This document shows, piece by piece, positions 1 to 12,289 of a stretch of DNA of 64,000 bases. The notes beneath the pieces are model-generated. The model worked only from the letters and a program-made list of their open reading frames with translations. It was not told the origin of the DNA and ran no database searches. Position numbers and translations under genes: made by a program. The number at the start of each line of letters is the position of its first letter. The stretch's first letter is position 1. The DNA comes from Temnopleurus reevesii (Eukaryota; Echinodermata; Echinoidea; Temnopleuroida; Temnopleuridae), in NCBI GenBank assembly GCA_036244855.1, contig BQKZ01001490.1, positions 8,090 to 72,089 on the forward strand, in the 5' to 3' direction.

Positions 1-542
1 GGGGGGGGGTCAGATACTCCTCTAGAGTAGCTAGAGTAGAAAACTCAAATCGAGACAAATTGTAATGGTTGCACAATGTTTGCAATATACATGCACCTAT
101 TCAGCATATACAGGAAGTCAATGTGGTGACATTGCATTTCTAATGACAACTGTTTTCATTGAATTCACTAGTGTTCTCAGGGAAAATATACAAACCAAGG
201 TCAATATAGTCAGTGCTTTTTCTATTACGACCCAAACATTACAGGCTAAAACCCCAAATGTTATGACAATATTTCCAAAGGAGAAGTGACATCCTTTACA
301 AATGCTGAATCTACACTTTGTAAATGTTAGATCCGACACTTCATCTGTTGAAGCCAGCATTTCTGAAAATGTCTACCATATTGAAATCTTTTTTTCAATG
401 TTAATCCAACATTTGTAGAGTGTATCACGTACTGATTATGACTATTTTGATGACATTATCCCTTGACTTTTCAGCTATTTTACTTCAAACGTCTTCCCTC
501 TTGTCTCATCTTTAATCATATTTCATCGATGTTATTCTTCAA

Positions 543-695
543 ATGTCCTCCGAGGTCACATCTCAAAGTCGCATCGTGCCCCAGCTAATGGCATCGCTGT
601 GCAAAGGCGAGGTGGATGCGTCCCTGATTGGACAGCCCTACAGGGGTTCCCCAACAGTGTCCTGTGCCCGCCCCGCTCTCGGAATGCCCCGGTGA
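543..695 (+). other. Short open frame in GC-rich patch
   Basis: A 50-codon frame starting MSSEVTSQSRIVPQLMASLC and ending ALGMPR lies in a GC-rich patch (about 540-870) that contrasts with AT-rich surroundings. I recognise no family, and no convincing splice signals bound it. It could be a stray exon, a conserved non-coding element or chance. Confidence 0.2.
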
Positions 696-1047
696 CGCAG
701 AACAATCGGATGGATAGCACTGCCCCCTCGCTGCGACCAGGCGTGAAACAACATGGTGGAGAACCGTGCCTCTTTCCCCATTCTCGCATTTCTCGGATTC
801 TCCAGATTCACATGTCCCTTGGAAGTGTTGACTGGAGATGTTGAACATCATCCTGCCTCCCTCTTTCAACCCCTCAATATCCTCCTGTCATCTGAGTGGG
901 TCTCTATCATCGTGCGTTCTAGATCACAGAGGTGTAAGATTCCCCAAAGAGATAATGCGAGGACCTTATTGAAAGACGCATTTATTTGGCGTCCGCTTTG
1001 ACGTCTGTGTGGGTCCCTTCCATTGACTTCGGCACTTTGCACGGGCC

Positions 1048-1432
1048 ATATTGACGGTATTGGTTAGAATCCCACCGCTGCCACCATTTAAGTCGCACTT
1101 TCATAGAAAAACGTTTTGTACCCATATTCGGAACTGTAGAGACAAAGGATTTTCTAGATATTGTTCTTTACATGCTGTAGGACCTCAAATAACTCCAAGT
1201 AAAAGCTTACTAGATACCAAGGTAACTGTTCCCAGATCACATCGTAAGAGGAAACCCTTATATATTGACAGTATTGGTCAGAATCCCACCGCTGCCACCA
1301 TTTAAGTTGCACTGATAGAAAAAAACGTGTAAATGGTAACGTACGTTTTCTACCCATATTCAGAACTGTAGAGACAAAGGGCTTTCAAGTAGAGGTCCTT
1401 TAGGTGCTGCATGATCTTAAATAATTTCTTGG
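1048..1432 (+). repeat. Tandem duplication, period about 213 bp
   Basis: tattgacggtattggttaga at 1049 recurs as tattgacagtattggtcaga at 1263. Both are followed by cccaccgctgccaccattta and later by acccatattc-gaactgtagagacaaagg. The copies have diverged by substitutions and small indels. No coding meaning is seen. Confidence 0.85.
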
Positions 1433-2624
1433 AAAAAAAACTTATATAACCTACATTGTGATTAATTAGGATAATGTAAAGCCCTATAGGAAACCATAAT
1501 AGATAAAAAGATACGGAACAGGTTTTTATAGAACCGTTCATGGGCCATTTCATTCCGAGCGGTTTTTTTTTTCAGGATAGCTTTAAGTTCATGGTGGTTA
1601 TGAATACAATTAAACACAGCATGCACCAAGGTGAGCGTGTAGGGAGTGCACCCAAAGTGCTGATTTTCTTGTAATTATGAGGCTGTTTGAAAAGTGTTAC
1701 CTAAACTTAAGTGAAATTAGATTTATGAGTGCTGTCACAAAACAACCTCCTGGAGCAAAAGAAACTTTTGGCTTTTCACTCTGCATTTTCTTTCCATTTC
1801 AAACACACCTCAATAAATTCCATTGAACGGGTCATGTTATCAGACAAATCGCATTTCCGTCACCATTTCTATGAACTGAATATTGTCAAGGACAAAATAG
1901 TTGCGAAACTTGAGCAAAACTTCTTGAAAAAAAAAGTTTTCAAACTTAAGATCGTTGTTGCGGATTTAGATAACACCACTGTGATATTTTATGTTTTAAA
2001 ATAGACAGCATCAGTGGAAAGAGTTCATGAGGAATGTTAGCTACGCTGGGTAATGTTTAGACGTGATCGCTTCTATAATCATGACGTTTACGTATACTGT
2101 CTCGAAACTAGATATATTCCTACATTTCATTTAGAGCTATGTCTCCGCTGGTGCTAATCCTAGCAAGCACTGTGGTTGGAAATTGAGTGAAACGTTATGT
2201 TTTATACATGTATCTTCACCACCAGGAATATTTTGAACGTATGAATTCATGTTATTGAGATAAACCAAAAAGGAATATTTTACGTTAGAAATACTGAGAG
2301 TGCGGGATGTTTATAGACAACGTCGCTTTTCAAAAGGCATGTTACATTATAGTGTATAGGTGAGACTGACACATATCTTCAAGATCTTGCTCAAAAGGAA
2401 ATGGGTTTCGTACTTTTAATTGTAAATTTAATGAATAGTTATAATGTTGAATTTCTATCGACGGACTGAGGCGATTACGGATTCGAAGTATATCATGCAA
2501 GATATGTGAAAATATCACAACGATAGAAATGCAAACTACTCTATTGATGGCTATAAATGCATTAGTGTTATGCTGCATAGATAAGCAACCATACGTGAAT
2601 AGTTAGGACTACAAGTGCGTTCCA
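1433..2624. other. No recognised feature
   Basis: AT-rich. A 91-codon frame at 1729-2004 has no recognisable domain and no splice context. Likewise 1-542 and 870-1047 show nothing beyond short chance frames. Confidence 0.6.
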
Positions 2625-2809
2625 CTGGTAATCCCGTATCAAAACATTTCAGAACACATTCTGAGTCATTCAGTTTGTCTCATGTGACATATCAAAACAT
2701 TTTAGAATAAACACAACAAACCGAACTAAATCTCCTGGACTAGCCGACCTTATTCATGTAATCCCTTATATTGCACTATTAGGACAGTAATGACATGGTG
2801 ATATGACAT

Positions 2810-3455
2810 GGGAGCGTCGTGGTGTAGTGGTTCGGACTCTCGCCTCTTAAAGCCCATGTACAGTTTTGGTAAAAGCGAATATTTTTATTGCCAAATTTTG
2901 TCTTCAAATCTATCTAAAATGAAACATGATATCATGTACATGCTGTACAAAAGATTGTGCGAAAAATGAACAAGTTTTGGAAAAGTTATAACCTAAAATG
3001 TGCAAAATATTTCAGCGTCGTGTCCCCCGACGCTAATTGAATATTTTCTTTCTTGATAAAGGACAACTTCTCATGCCCAGAATTGGATGAAAATTTCAGA
3101 ATGCATTCTTTGTGTATTCCTTTTTAGCATGCTTTAATCAAATCTTTGAAATAACTTTATATATGCCCGATAAGAAGCAAAATATTGTTATAACCAAGAG
3201 AGGGCGCTAAATACGATTTAACGGTCAAATTCAAATTTTCAAAAGTATTAGCTCGTAGAAAAATATGCTATGGTCTTAAAATGTGTATAAAAATTACATG
3301 TCATGGTAAATATCCCAAAAATTCACATTTCTTCATCTTTACCAAAACTATACTTGGGCTTTAACTAGAGGGTCGGTGGTTCGATTCTCTCCCAGGGCGT
3401 TAATTTCCTTCAGCAAGAAATTTACCTATAGTGTGCTGCACTCAACCCAGGTGAG
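2810..3455 (+). mobile_element. tRNA-derived SINE, interrupted by MITE (copy 1, cut at 3455)
   Basis: The head gggagcgtcgtggtgtagtgg with tggtgtagtgg resembles a polymerase III A box, and ggtggttcgattctctc (3373-3389) a B box. The two halves are separated by the 510-bp MITE. The right part resembles the reverse complement of the SINEs at 17138 and 35053 (ttccttcagcaagaaattta, cactcaacccaggtgag). Confidence 0.8.
2851..3360 (+). mobile_element. MITE with TTAA duplication inside a SINE (copy 1)
   Basis: A 510-bp non-coding element with terminal inverted repeats AGCCCATGTACAGTTTTGG on the left and CCAAAACTATACTTGGGCT on the right, flanked by TTAA on both sides (2847-2850, 3361-3364). Removing it restores the SINE sequence cgcctc-TTAA-ctagagggtcg. 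TTAA duplication is typical of piggyBac-related MITEs; because the ends are palindromic with the target, a TA duplication cannot be excluded. Confidence 0.8.
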
Positions 3456-3456
3456 N

Positions 3457-4287
3457 CTGGTAATCCCGTATCAAAACATTTCAGAACACATTCTGAGTCA
3501 TTCAGTTTGTCTCATGTGACATATCAAAACATTTTAGAATAAACACAACAAACCGAACTAAATCTCCTGGACTAGCCGACCTTATTCATGTAATCCCTTA
3601 TATTGCACTATTAGGACAGTAATGACATGGTGATATGACATGGGAGCGTCGTGGTGTAGTGGTTCGGACTCTCGCCTCTTAAAGCCCATGTACAGTTTTG
3701 GTAAAAGCGAATATTTTTATTGCCAAATTTTGTCTTCAAATCTATCTAAAATGAAACATGATATCATGTACATGCTGTACAAAAGATTGTGCGAAAAATG
3801 AACAAGTTTTGGAAAAGTTATAACCTAAAATGTGCAAAATATTTCAGCGTCGTGTCCCCCGACGCTAATTGAATATTTTCTTTCTTGATAAAGGACAACT
3901 TCTCATGCCCAGAATTGGATGAAAATTTCAGAATGCATTCTTTGTGTATTCCTTTTTAGCATGCTTTAATCAAATCTTTGAAATAACTTTATATATGCCC
4001 GATAAGAAGCAAAATATTGTTATAACCAAGAGAGGGCGCTAAATACGATTTAACGGTCAAATTCAAATTTTCAAAAGTATTAGCTCGTAGAAAAATATGC
4101 TATGGTCTTAAAATGTGTATAAAAATTACATGTCATGGTAAATATCCCAAAAATTCACATTTCTTCATCTTTACCAAAACTATACTTGGGCTTTAACTAG
4201 AGGGTCGGTGGTTCGATTCTCTCCCAGGGCGTTAATTTCCTTCAGCAAGAAATTTACCTATAGTGTGCTGCACTCAACCCAGGTGAG
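3457..4287 (+). repeat. 831-bp direct repeat, copy 2
   Basis: Second copy of the segment described at 2625. After 4287 the interrupted SINE continues (gtgaatgggtaccggcagg), so this is the copy connected to the natural right flank. Confidence 0.95.
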
Positions 4288-4390
4288 GTGAATGGGTACC
4301 GGCAGGAATTTATTCTTCTAAATGCAGAAGCGCCTATTTGGCAGCTATGCTATGGCCGGTTAATAATATTAGATAATTTGTCTCGCGCCT
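3642..4390 (+). mobile_element. tRNA-derived SINE, interrupted by MITE (copy 2)
   Basis: Same element in the second 831-bp copy. It continues past 4287 through gtgaatgggtaccggcagg and decays before the expected GCGC tail; the end near 4390 is approximate. Confidence 0.7.
3683..4192 (+). mobile_element. MITE with TTAA duplication inside a SINE (copy 2)
   Basis: Identical to the element at 2851-3360 because it lies in the second copy of the 831-bp repeat. It is flanked by the same TTAA sites. Confidence 0.8.
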
Positions 4391-4533
4391 CTGAATAGGT
4401 GACTAGAGAGATGGCGTGTTTAAATGCTATATATTATTATATGTTCGTTCAAATGAAACGAAACATTGGGATAAATATTCCGAGAGGTGAATTAGAGTCT
4501 ACACTGTTAAAATAAATGGCCAAATATTTCACC

Positions 4534-4692
4534 TAAAGGCCAACTCACACCTACGCTCCCTGCATGGAAGCACGAAATCTTAGGTTATAAGGTAGACTGA
4601 CGCTTAGCGTACGCACGTTGAGTGCAAGCCGAACGTCAACCCAATGTCTAATTACCGTTTAGTGTGCGCTGGGGGGGGGGGGCGTTTAAAAA
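4534..4692 (+). mobile_element. Partial GCGTTTTTAGC-family MITE
   Basis: Begins taaaggccaactcacacc, the family terminus, and shares gcaagccgaacgtcaaccca internally. The right end is degraded into a poly-G run (4672-4682). Confidence 0.65.
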
Positions 4693-5012
4693 AAAATAGT
4701 TTAACAAATGAGGAAAAATAGTATTCGCAACAGTTTCTGGATTGACTTTTTGCCCAACAGTTTTTGCAGTGCAGGCAGTAAAATGCTTATTTTACGTGTG
4801 AAACTCCGTACCTCACCATCTCCTTTCTCTTATCAAAGTTATATTCTGCAGGTTAGTATATATACATCGACTGAGATAGCATATAACTGTATAATAATAC
4901 TGCGCATAACCTAATCTAGCAGAAGCGCACATCATGTGGATTATGTGCAAGCATACGTGAAGGCGCGGCATGCCTGTTAACATTGCCATTTCTTACTGGA
5001 CCATCCTCTCCC

Positions 5013-5187
5013 GGGGGTTGTTTCATGAAGCTGTACGTAGATCTACGCACGACTCTACGAACGACTGGTGATCCTTTCTTCGGTGCGATTCAGCGCCAAG
5101 AGTTATCATTGAGTGCGAAAAAACATCACCAGTCGAACTTACTGTCATGCGTAGATATACGCACACAGCTTTATGAAACACAATCCT
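5013..5187 (+). mobile_element. Inverted-repeat MITE, AGAACGACTGG family
   Basis: The ends ggttgtttcatgaagctg and agctttatgaaacacaatcc are inverted repeats, followed inward by cgtagatctacgcacgac and gtcatgcgtagatatacgca. It is non-coding; a short frame across it is incidental. Confidence 0.75.
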
Positions 5188-5188
5188 G

Positions 5189-5335
5189 TGAGGTGTTTTA
5201 CCAAGATAAAGAAGACTTTAAGAACGACTTGTGCGTAATGTTTCACACTATTACGCGAATTCCGCGCAAGAACTGATACCAGTCGAACGTAAAGTCGTGC
5301 GTAAAGTCTTTCTTATATTGGTGAAACACCGCCCT
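5189..5335 (+). mobile_element. Inverted-repeat MITE, AGAACGACTGG family
   Basis: aggtgttttaccaagataaa at the left and ttggtgaaacaccgccc at the right are inverted repeats, with aagactttaagaacgac inside. It abuts the previous element. Confidence 0.7.
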
Positions 5336-6389
5336 GGTGCGCCAACTTGGGCGCCTGTACCAACAGAATAGCAGTCAGTGGGAACGTAACCGTGTGATAA
5401 CTGACCTTCATATGTCACTTTCGTTAGATGGAATCTTCAAAACGGCTGGATATGGCGTTTTATAATAACATGAGCAAAGTCCATTCTCGATTATGCAGTC
5501 CTGAAAGAGCCTTGTAAAGGAATCTTGGCCTTATATGATTACAAAGTTAATGATAAAAGTTGTATAAAGACCAATATAACATGTATATCAACGTTATAGA
5601 AAATTACAGGACAAAGGTTCTCCAATATAAATGAATAAAACGTTTTAAGATCAGTACATACGTGAGACTCTAAAATGGAAGCGCTTTGATACCTTGTTTG
5701 CGAAAGAGAAGATCCTACCAATTATTGTCAGAATTATTAGCTTGACTTTAAATAAATATTCATTTCCCTTACGTATTAAACGGGAATAATAATATTAAAG
5801 TTAATGCTGTTAGCCTTACATCAATCATCATTATGATGTTTTCCGTTTATGTTAAATATAAACAATTACGTCACGTAGAATTACATTTTGATTGGGGTTA
5901 TTATTGGCTCAGGGAATTTTATCAAAGATCTCTATTTCTCTAGATGTGTTTCAGAACTTCGAATTAAACCCCCGATTGCGTGAAATCTATTCCTTTTAAG
6001 TCGAGATTCTTTTGATAAGTTTAAGAAATATATGCGGTACAGCGAGCAAGTAAATTTCAAACTTAATCATTTCAAGGCTCAAACGGTTTTAGGCATATTT
6101 TTCAATCTTACGCAAAATGTGTAAATACGACTTTCCCAATAGGCTAAACGATTTAAGCAATGTTTGATTACGCCAATTGATATTAGTTGACTGTAAATGC
6201 TATTATTTTTTTTATCTACAGTAGAAATACAATGAATGGTTTATCTCATCAGAATTAGCCTATTGATATGAGTAGATGGTTGTTTCGCATGGTATCATAA
6301 GAGTGAAATGATAACAGCTTAACACATCAAGCAGATAATGTAAAACATTCGTCAACAGGACTTAACCTTATCTTTCTAAACGACTAACC

Positions 6390-6609
6390 CACACCTTTGT
6401 GTTAACAAACCAACGTCTGCCCAGAGTTTACGACGCCCCATGAACGCAGAGTTTTGTAGGAAAGCGCAAAACTGACTCTAACGCATGCATAAGTCGAATA
6501 CCATCCAATCACATTCACCGTTGGTAAATGTTCTTCTACTTCTGCGTTCACGAAGATTTTTTTACTTCCTGAGCGCTGGGCAGACGTCGGCAATAAACGC
6601 AAAGATGTG
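6390..6609 (+). mobile_element. MITE, GCGTTTTTAGC-related subfamily
   Basis: acacctttgtgttaacaaac and caacgtctgcccag on the left pair with ctgggcagacgtcgg and aaacgcaaagatgtg on the right. Confidence 0.7.
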
Positions 6610-7360
6610 ATCGAAATTATACAGTATATGTGCGCAAACGTTTGCAGGGGACATTGGCGCTGTGTTTTACCACCGTCGAATGCAAGCTTAACGAATATTG
6701 AACTCCAAATTTTCTTTAACCTTTAAGCGTCACTACAAAAATAATTTCAACAACGATTGGACGATTATCATACTGCCCATCATGGTCAATGTTGGAAATT
6801 GTAACATTTAGGAAAAAATGGGGTAGGGAGAGGAGAGGGTCCGGACACATCCTCACTTTGCCTGGAGAGCTCCGTTTCTGAAATGATTGTTCCTTCAATC
6901 CACTAAAAGGTCTACATATTATTTTGTGTCTTGTCAAAGGATCAATTGCCAAATGGGTTCACGTAGTTTCAAATATAGACCAACACACCAACGATTCAAG
7001 AAGGGTCCAAAAAGGGTTACAATCTTGAATAGGCAACAAAAAGCGCCATTTGTTGTTTCGGCATCACACTGTGCCGCCATAAACACGAGTGACATGGCAC
7101 GGGATAGTGATAAAAACGAGACGGCAGGAGCCGAAGCTTTTTGTCACATGTTCGGATGTGATACAGGCATGTCTTGCCCAAGAATGTCGGTACAATAATT
7201 ATGGCAGCCCTAGAGTACGCCCAACATCAAAGGCTTGTAACATAAAGAGATTAATAGTAAACATATTTTCCCAGACTTACTTTTAAGATTCATCGTAAGT
7301 TTTAATTGCATCTTTTACGTTATGATAATTAAGTGAAGTGTAGTTTGCATTCACCTCTCT

Positions 7361-7510
7361 CGGCTGTTTCACAAAGATTGGAAAGGCTCAGAACAACTTT
7401 AAGAACGACTGGTCTTGTGCTGGATACGGATAATATCGTCGACAATTAAGCACAAGGCCTGATATCAGTAGTTCTTAAGTTCGCCCAAGATTGTGTTTCT
7501 GAAGCTGTCG
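7361..7510 (+). mobile_element. Inverted-repeat MITE, AGAACGACTGG family
   Basis: cggctgtttcacaaagattg on the left pairs with gattgtgtttctgaagctg on the right; contains aactttaagaacgactgg. Ends are approximate. Confidence 0.6.
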
Positions 7511-7764
7511 GGAGCGGTACTTGCAACTCTGCGCACGACTGGGTGAATCTTTCCTTCTGCACTCAATGACCTATATGCCGCTGGATCGATACCTGAGAAA
7601 GGGTCAGCAGTCTTGACTGGTGTAGAGTGGTTCGTACCGTTATGATCAGCTTTATGAAACAGGTCACGATATTTGTCACTTGGGACGTGAGGTTCGTAAT
7701 CTGGGACTCAATTTTGTTTGCCCATAATGCAACGTTTGTAGCCCTGTACTCAAAGTGCACTACC

Positions 7765-7928
7765 AAGGCGGCGTTTCACATAGACTTTAAGAACGACTTT
7801 ACTCATGACTGGTATCAATTCTTGTGGTGAGTGGTCAAGAATTTTATTGGTATTACACTTGTTAACTAACCCCAGTCTTTCTTAAAGTCGTATGTAACTT
7901 TAAGAACGATTTGATGAAACACCGCCCG
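7765..7928 (+). mobile_element. Inverted-repeat MITE, AGAACGACTGG family
   Basis: ggcggcgtttcacatagact and the right end gatgaaacaccgccc form inverted repeats; actttaagaacgactt and its complement aagtcg-actttaag lie inside. Confidence 0.7.
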
Positions 7929-9867
7929 GGGACGTCCTCATTCACAAACTTCACGTCCCTGGTCGGGGGACACAAATCGTAAATTTCATGGCCAAATGGC
8001 CTGTTGTTTAGTGGACTCTAGGGTTTCCATATACCAACCTCTTTCACCTTAGACCATATATGGTTTTCATGTGTGGCTGTCGGCATTGTTTTTAGCAATT
8101 CCTGTTGAATATGCGTACTTGTAGCAAGTTTATCTCGTCACGCAAGTGTGGATGTTTCTGGAAACTCAATTGCATGTGTATAGTATTGTAGTAAGCGCGA
8201 GTTATTTGTTTTTAGCTTATGGGCAAGTCTACACTCTAAAAACTAAAATGTTACAGTAAGAAATAATCAATATTTTACCCATGTAGGATGTTGTTGGATA
8301 GAGCATGTTTGAAGAGTAAATCTACCATTTCTGTTTCCTCTCCACCAACATTTTAATATGTTGATTTAAAAAGAAACTATTATATTTGGAAACTGCCTCT
8401 TCTCTATTTAAGTGATGAAATGTTTGAAGAGTGTCTCTCAAAGTTATTAAGTATGATGTTTCTGAAAATGTTTAAAAAAACATGATATCTTTAACATACA
8501 TGTATATTTGAAATATACTTGAACCGTCAACAAAGCTAAATGACCAAATTATGATAATAATTATGATAATAATTAAAATAATTAACAATAATTATTAAAT
8601 AATGAATGTCATTTAAAATTTACACTTGTGACGAAGTGTGATGAGTTAAGCTTAAGTTCTAATGCCATAATTGTGACAATGTTTTTTTTTCGAATGAGGT
8701 ACCATTGTTGGAGGTGCCAATAAATACCTAGTTGATTTTCTAGGTTGATTTCCTTTTACTTTATCCTTGTGTATACTTCTCTTTTTCGGTGCATATGAAT
8801 GAAATGAGTTCTGGGAGGGTGCTTTGAATTGCTCTTGCTTCTTAAAGTAGTTCCATGAAGTGACATGTATAAACTTCTCGTTCACCTCCAGAGGTCATGA
8901 CGGCGCACATGACCCAGTGCGGGTATTATGTAGTAATGTTAAAACAAACATTGAGATTGCAAGAGATTTATGGATATATATATGATGTTTAAGGACTCCA
9001 TACGAGCATACCAGCTCTCGAGTTATTTATTTTTCAAACTTTACGGTAACGAGGGGAGTGGGAATTCCTTTCTAAAACCGGATAATGTGATGATGACGTC
9101 ATTTGTCACGTGATCTCCATCTTCTTTTACTTCTATTCGCACAATGCACATACTCGTTATGGCGGAAAGTGGCATAATCGCGGTATACATGATCCAATGC
9201 CCTCGTAGGATTATAAATCTTTTTAAGGTATTCCTACAGTTAGCGGTTGACAATTGTACAGGCGGGCCGGGGATTACTAACAGCACTTAACAGTCTAATA
9301 CCGGGCATATTTTCACTAGTCCCATAGATTCATTTTCACCGGGTGGAAACTATCATGGTCCTCAGGTTTTTATTTGAAGGCTTGCTTTACGATTTAGCTC
9401 CTTCCTTACGGCATTCAATATAGGTCTAAGGTTAGAATCCTCGCTTTGTCTCTCTCGTTCCATTTCTCTCTATCTCTTTATCGCCCTGTCGTTTGTGTAT
9501 TTAGTGTTACTTTCCTTTTTCCGAAACCAAAATCGACTAAAATGCACTTTGCCCGTAGGCTCACTACTAATAATGAAAATACATTTCTGTGTCATATCAC
9601 TTAGATTTTTTGACGAGAATCATTCTAAATTATTTCCTTTGCAACAATGTCTGTTAGAGGTCAGATACATTGCAATGTGAGAAAGGCAGAAATACATCCT
9701 CAGGAAAACCATATCCAAAAATGTTTTCTTGTGGGATATTCCATTAGGAAACGGACCCAGTAATGGATATTTGCCTCGCATCTATGATTGTTTATTATAT
9801 ATACAAATATACCTTTCAAGATGCATCTTAATATTCATTTTCATTGAAAATTAGTGGGTTTGTCTAA
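7929..9867. other. No recognised feature
   Basis: AT-rich non-coding sequence including an ATAATAATT tract (8549-8600). The frames here are short and unstructured. The intervals 5336-6389 and 6610-7360 are similar. Confidence 0.6.
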
Positions 9868-10026
9868 GGGGGTGTTGCTCAAAGGTTGCAATTGATGGGT
9901 ACGCGCCAATCAAAATCATTGTTTCATGCGCCTCCTGTTACATGCGCACACCACGCGCGAATGGAAATGCGCGTTACAATTTGCAAAGTTGCAGTTGGTT
10001 TGCAATTGATTTTGAGTAACACCCCA
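9868..10026 (+). mobile_element. MITE, GGGTGTTGCTCAAA family
   Basis: gggggtgttgctcaaaggtt and the right end gattttgagtaacacccc are inverted repeats, flanked by TAA on both sides. The interior gcgccaatcaaaatcattg is shared with copies at 23385, 28840 and 63849. Confidence 0.8.
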
Positions 10027-10164
10027 TAAGATGCTGTTTGATCAAATTACCTATCTTTTTGTTTGCATTATTAAACGTTTGTTTGTCCTCGTTTAAAAGA
10101 AAAGCTCGCACAAGAGTAATCGTTTCACTGTCCATAGACTTTTGGGTTATTATGTCCAACTTTA

Positions 10165-10350
10165 TCATGAACACGATATAAAGTATTTTCGAAAAGTTAA
10201 GTCGAACGCAATTTCAATGCCCCTTTGTAACGCTATTGAAATCGGTACCGGCTTGTCATTGTTGTGTCCGCACAGTTGAATACACGGTGTACGGATCAAT
10301 TATCTGCGTTCGAGTTGACTTTTCGAAAATAGTTTATATCGTGTTCATGA
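10165..10350 (+). mobile_element. MITE, AACACGATATAAA family
   Basis: 186 bp with about 37-bp inverted ends: tcatgaacacgatataaag on the left and its near complement ending tttatatcgtgttcatga on the right. The interior has gctattgaaatcggtaccgg. Copies are at 25747, 44789 and 52769. Confidence 0.88.
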
Positions 10351-10592
10351 CAAATTTCACCAGAAGCTGTACATATCTGACACAAAAACGAGTAACAATA
10401 CAGTCTTAAATCACGATTTATGCAAACTTATCTATCTGTACTTTGGATACTCTTTCTCTCTCGTATATCCTTCTATCACACTTATCCATCTGTCCCATTT
10501 GTAAGCTAATTCGAATGTTTTTTTTATATGAAGTACGATAGGGTGCATGCCTAAACGTTTACATACCGATGATTTCATATCTTCTTTAGATG

Positions 10593-10847
10593 TAAAGGCC
10601 GATTCACACCTTTGCTTTTTTTAGTCTGTGTCGGTCCAGCATTTTTTTCATTAAAAACGCCCCCCCCCCTTGCGCACAGTAAACGCTGATCAGACGGTGG
10701 ATTTACGTTTGGCAAGCGCTCAGGGAGCGTACACCAAACGTCGATTCACCGTATTATATGTGTCTTTATGCGCAAGGGAGCATTTTAAATGTTATAAAAC
10801 GCTGGGCCGAAGCAGGCTAAAAACGCAAAGGTATAAGTCGGCCTTTA
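10593..10847 (+). mobile_element. MITE, GCGTTTTTAGC family
   Basis: taaaggccgattcacacctt on the left and ggtataagtcggccttta on the right are inverted repeats. The interior carries cgctgatcagacggtgga and agggagcg motifs found in copies at 29481 and 31437. Confidence 0.85.
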
Positions 10848-11332
10848 GGTACACCCTACAAGTTCGGAAATGACGGCGTTGCGTTTTTGAGCCATTAATA
10901 CCGTCTTTGACTGAACAGGCAATTTAGAAGGAGTCCCAGTGCTGATTATCTTACTCTGTCGGGAGTCGATGGCAGCTATAATCTTAAAGATACGCAATCA
11001 TTCATAGTTATCGGTTGAGACTCGAGGCGAAAACTGATAGCATCTTCAAGATTATGAATATGTAATAGCCGCTGCTTACTGACCGTCATGGAAAGGGACG
11101 AAGTCTCTGAAGAAAGATTATTTTCCTCTACTTTCTATTAGATTTCTGGTCAAATTGATCTCCAAACGAGTCTGTTGCTGCCAAATTCCGTTCCGGGTGA
11201 AAGTGACCTGGAATAATGTATGATATGAAATCAATTATAGACAATAATTGAGACTCGAGACGAAAAATGATCCCAGCTTCAAAGTTAGGAATACCTACAT
11301 TATGCGCGCACTCAGGAGTTAAAGACCTGGGC

Positions 11333-11352
11333 GGGGGGGGGGGGGGGGGGCN
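11333..11352 (+). repeat. Poly-G run ending at an N
   Basis: A run of about 18 G is followed by c and the undetermined base 11352, a likely base-calling or gap problem. Confidence 0.85.
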
Positions 11353-12289
11353 GGCACCTCAACCTTCAGGAGCTGGTAAAAGATAGGGGTAATACTTTCC
11401 CCAATTGCAGATTTTGCACCCTCTTACCTTAACATTTACATCCCTTATCTCTCAGCCGGGGATGGGTGTATATAAAAATTGCTCATTGACCGTGATGATA
11501 GTATAAAACTTTAATGAGAATCTCCTTGTTTCTTCAATACCAAAAACAATCCAGTTTAGATTGGACTGGAAAGCAATTCCTTACGGCCAATTCTATTCCG
11601 AATAAAAATGACCTAAAATAAATTTCTTAACCAATAGCTTATTGCACGAAATGGTCTTAACTATCCCCTTCTTGTTAAGACTTCTTAACTTCTTGTGCCA
11701 ACTTCACAACACCGAAACAAACGAAGATACGTCTATGTTAAGATTGTAGCACAAGATAATAAAACGCTGTAGGAAGAAGATGAAAGCTAAGAACTGTCCG
11801 TGTAATTGACTGATGTATTCAAGCTCTTAGTCACTTTGATTATGTCTGCATATTTTATGTAAGTGCTTTAACCTGAGAACAAAGTTATCTTAATCGTACT
11901 CATTGTCAGCTCACTCTGACTAGGATGTTTTTAATACTTTATTACATTTTTGAGAACAAATGGGAATCTAATGGGAAATTTTTCCTAATAATGATCTCAG
12001 TTAAGAAACAAATTCAAAATGAGGTTCACTCCGATCCAAAAATTGACAAATCCATGACGATTTTAGAATCTTTTTCAAGAAAACGCGAGACGAGATTTTT
12101 GCAGCCTGCACGACAGGTTACATATTGAATTGATTTAGAAGACCGATGGGCAGATGTTAGAAAGCAAGTCGTTCTTTATTGCTTCAATCACTCTTTCTGA
12201 TCTGTCAGAGACGGATTTGGGTTGGTTTACTTGGGTAAAGGGTATATCCATCAATGGTGTGGGTTTCAAGTACAGTATAGGAGTATCCC

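Larger units (their letters stand above)
2625..3455 (+). repeat. 831-bp direct repeat, copy 1
   Basis: Begins ctggtaatcccgtatc and ends at aacccaggtgag. It is matched base for base, as far as I can read, by 3457-4287, with a constant 832-bp offset and a single N (3456) between. The pair looks like two overlapping contig ends joined at an assembly gap, or a very recent tandem duplication. Confidence 0.95.

Noticed and set aside
2810..2846. Possible tRNA gene (gtggtgtagtggttcgg)
   Set aside because: This is the head of a tRNA-derived SINE; no cloverleaf can be completed and the B box is 500 bp away because of the MITE insertion.
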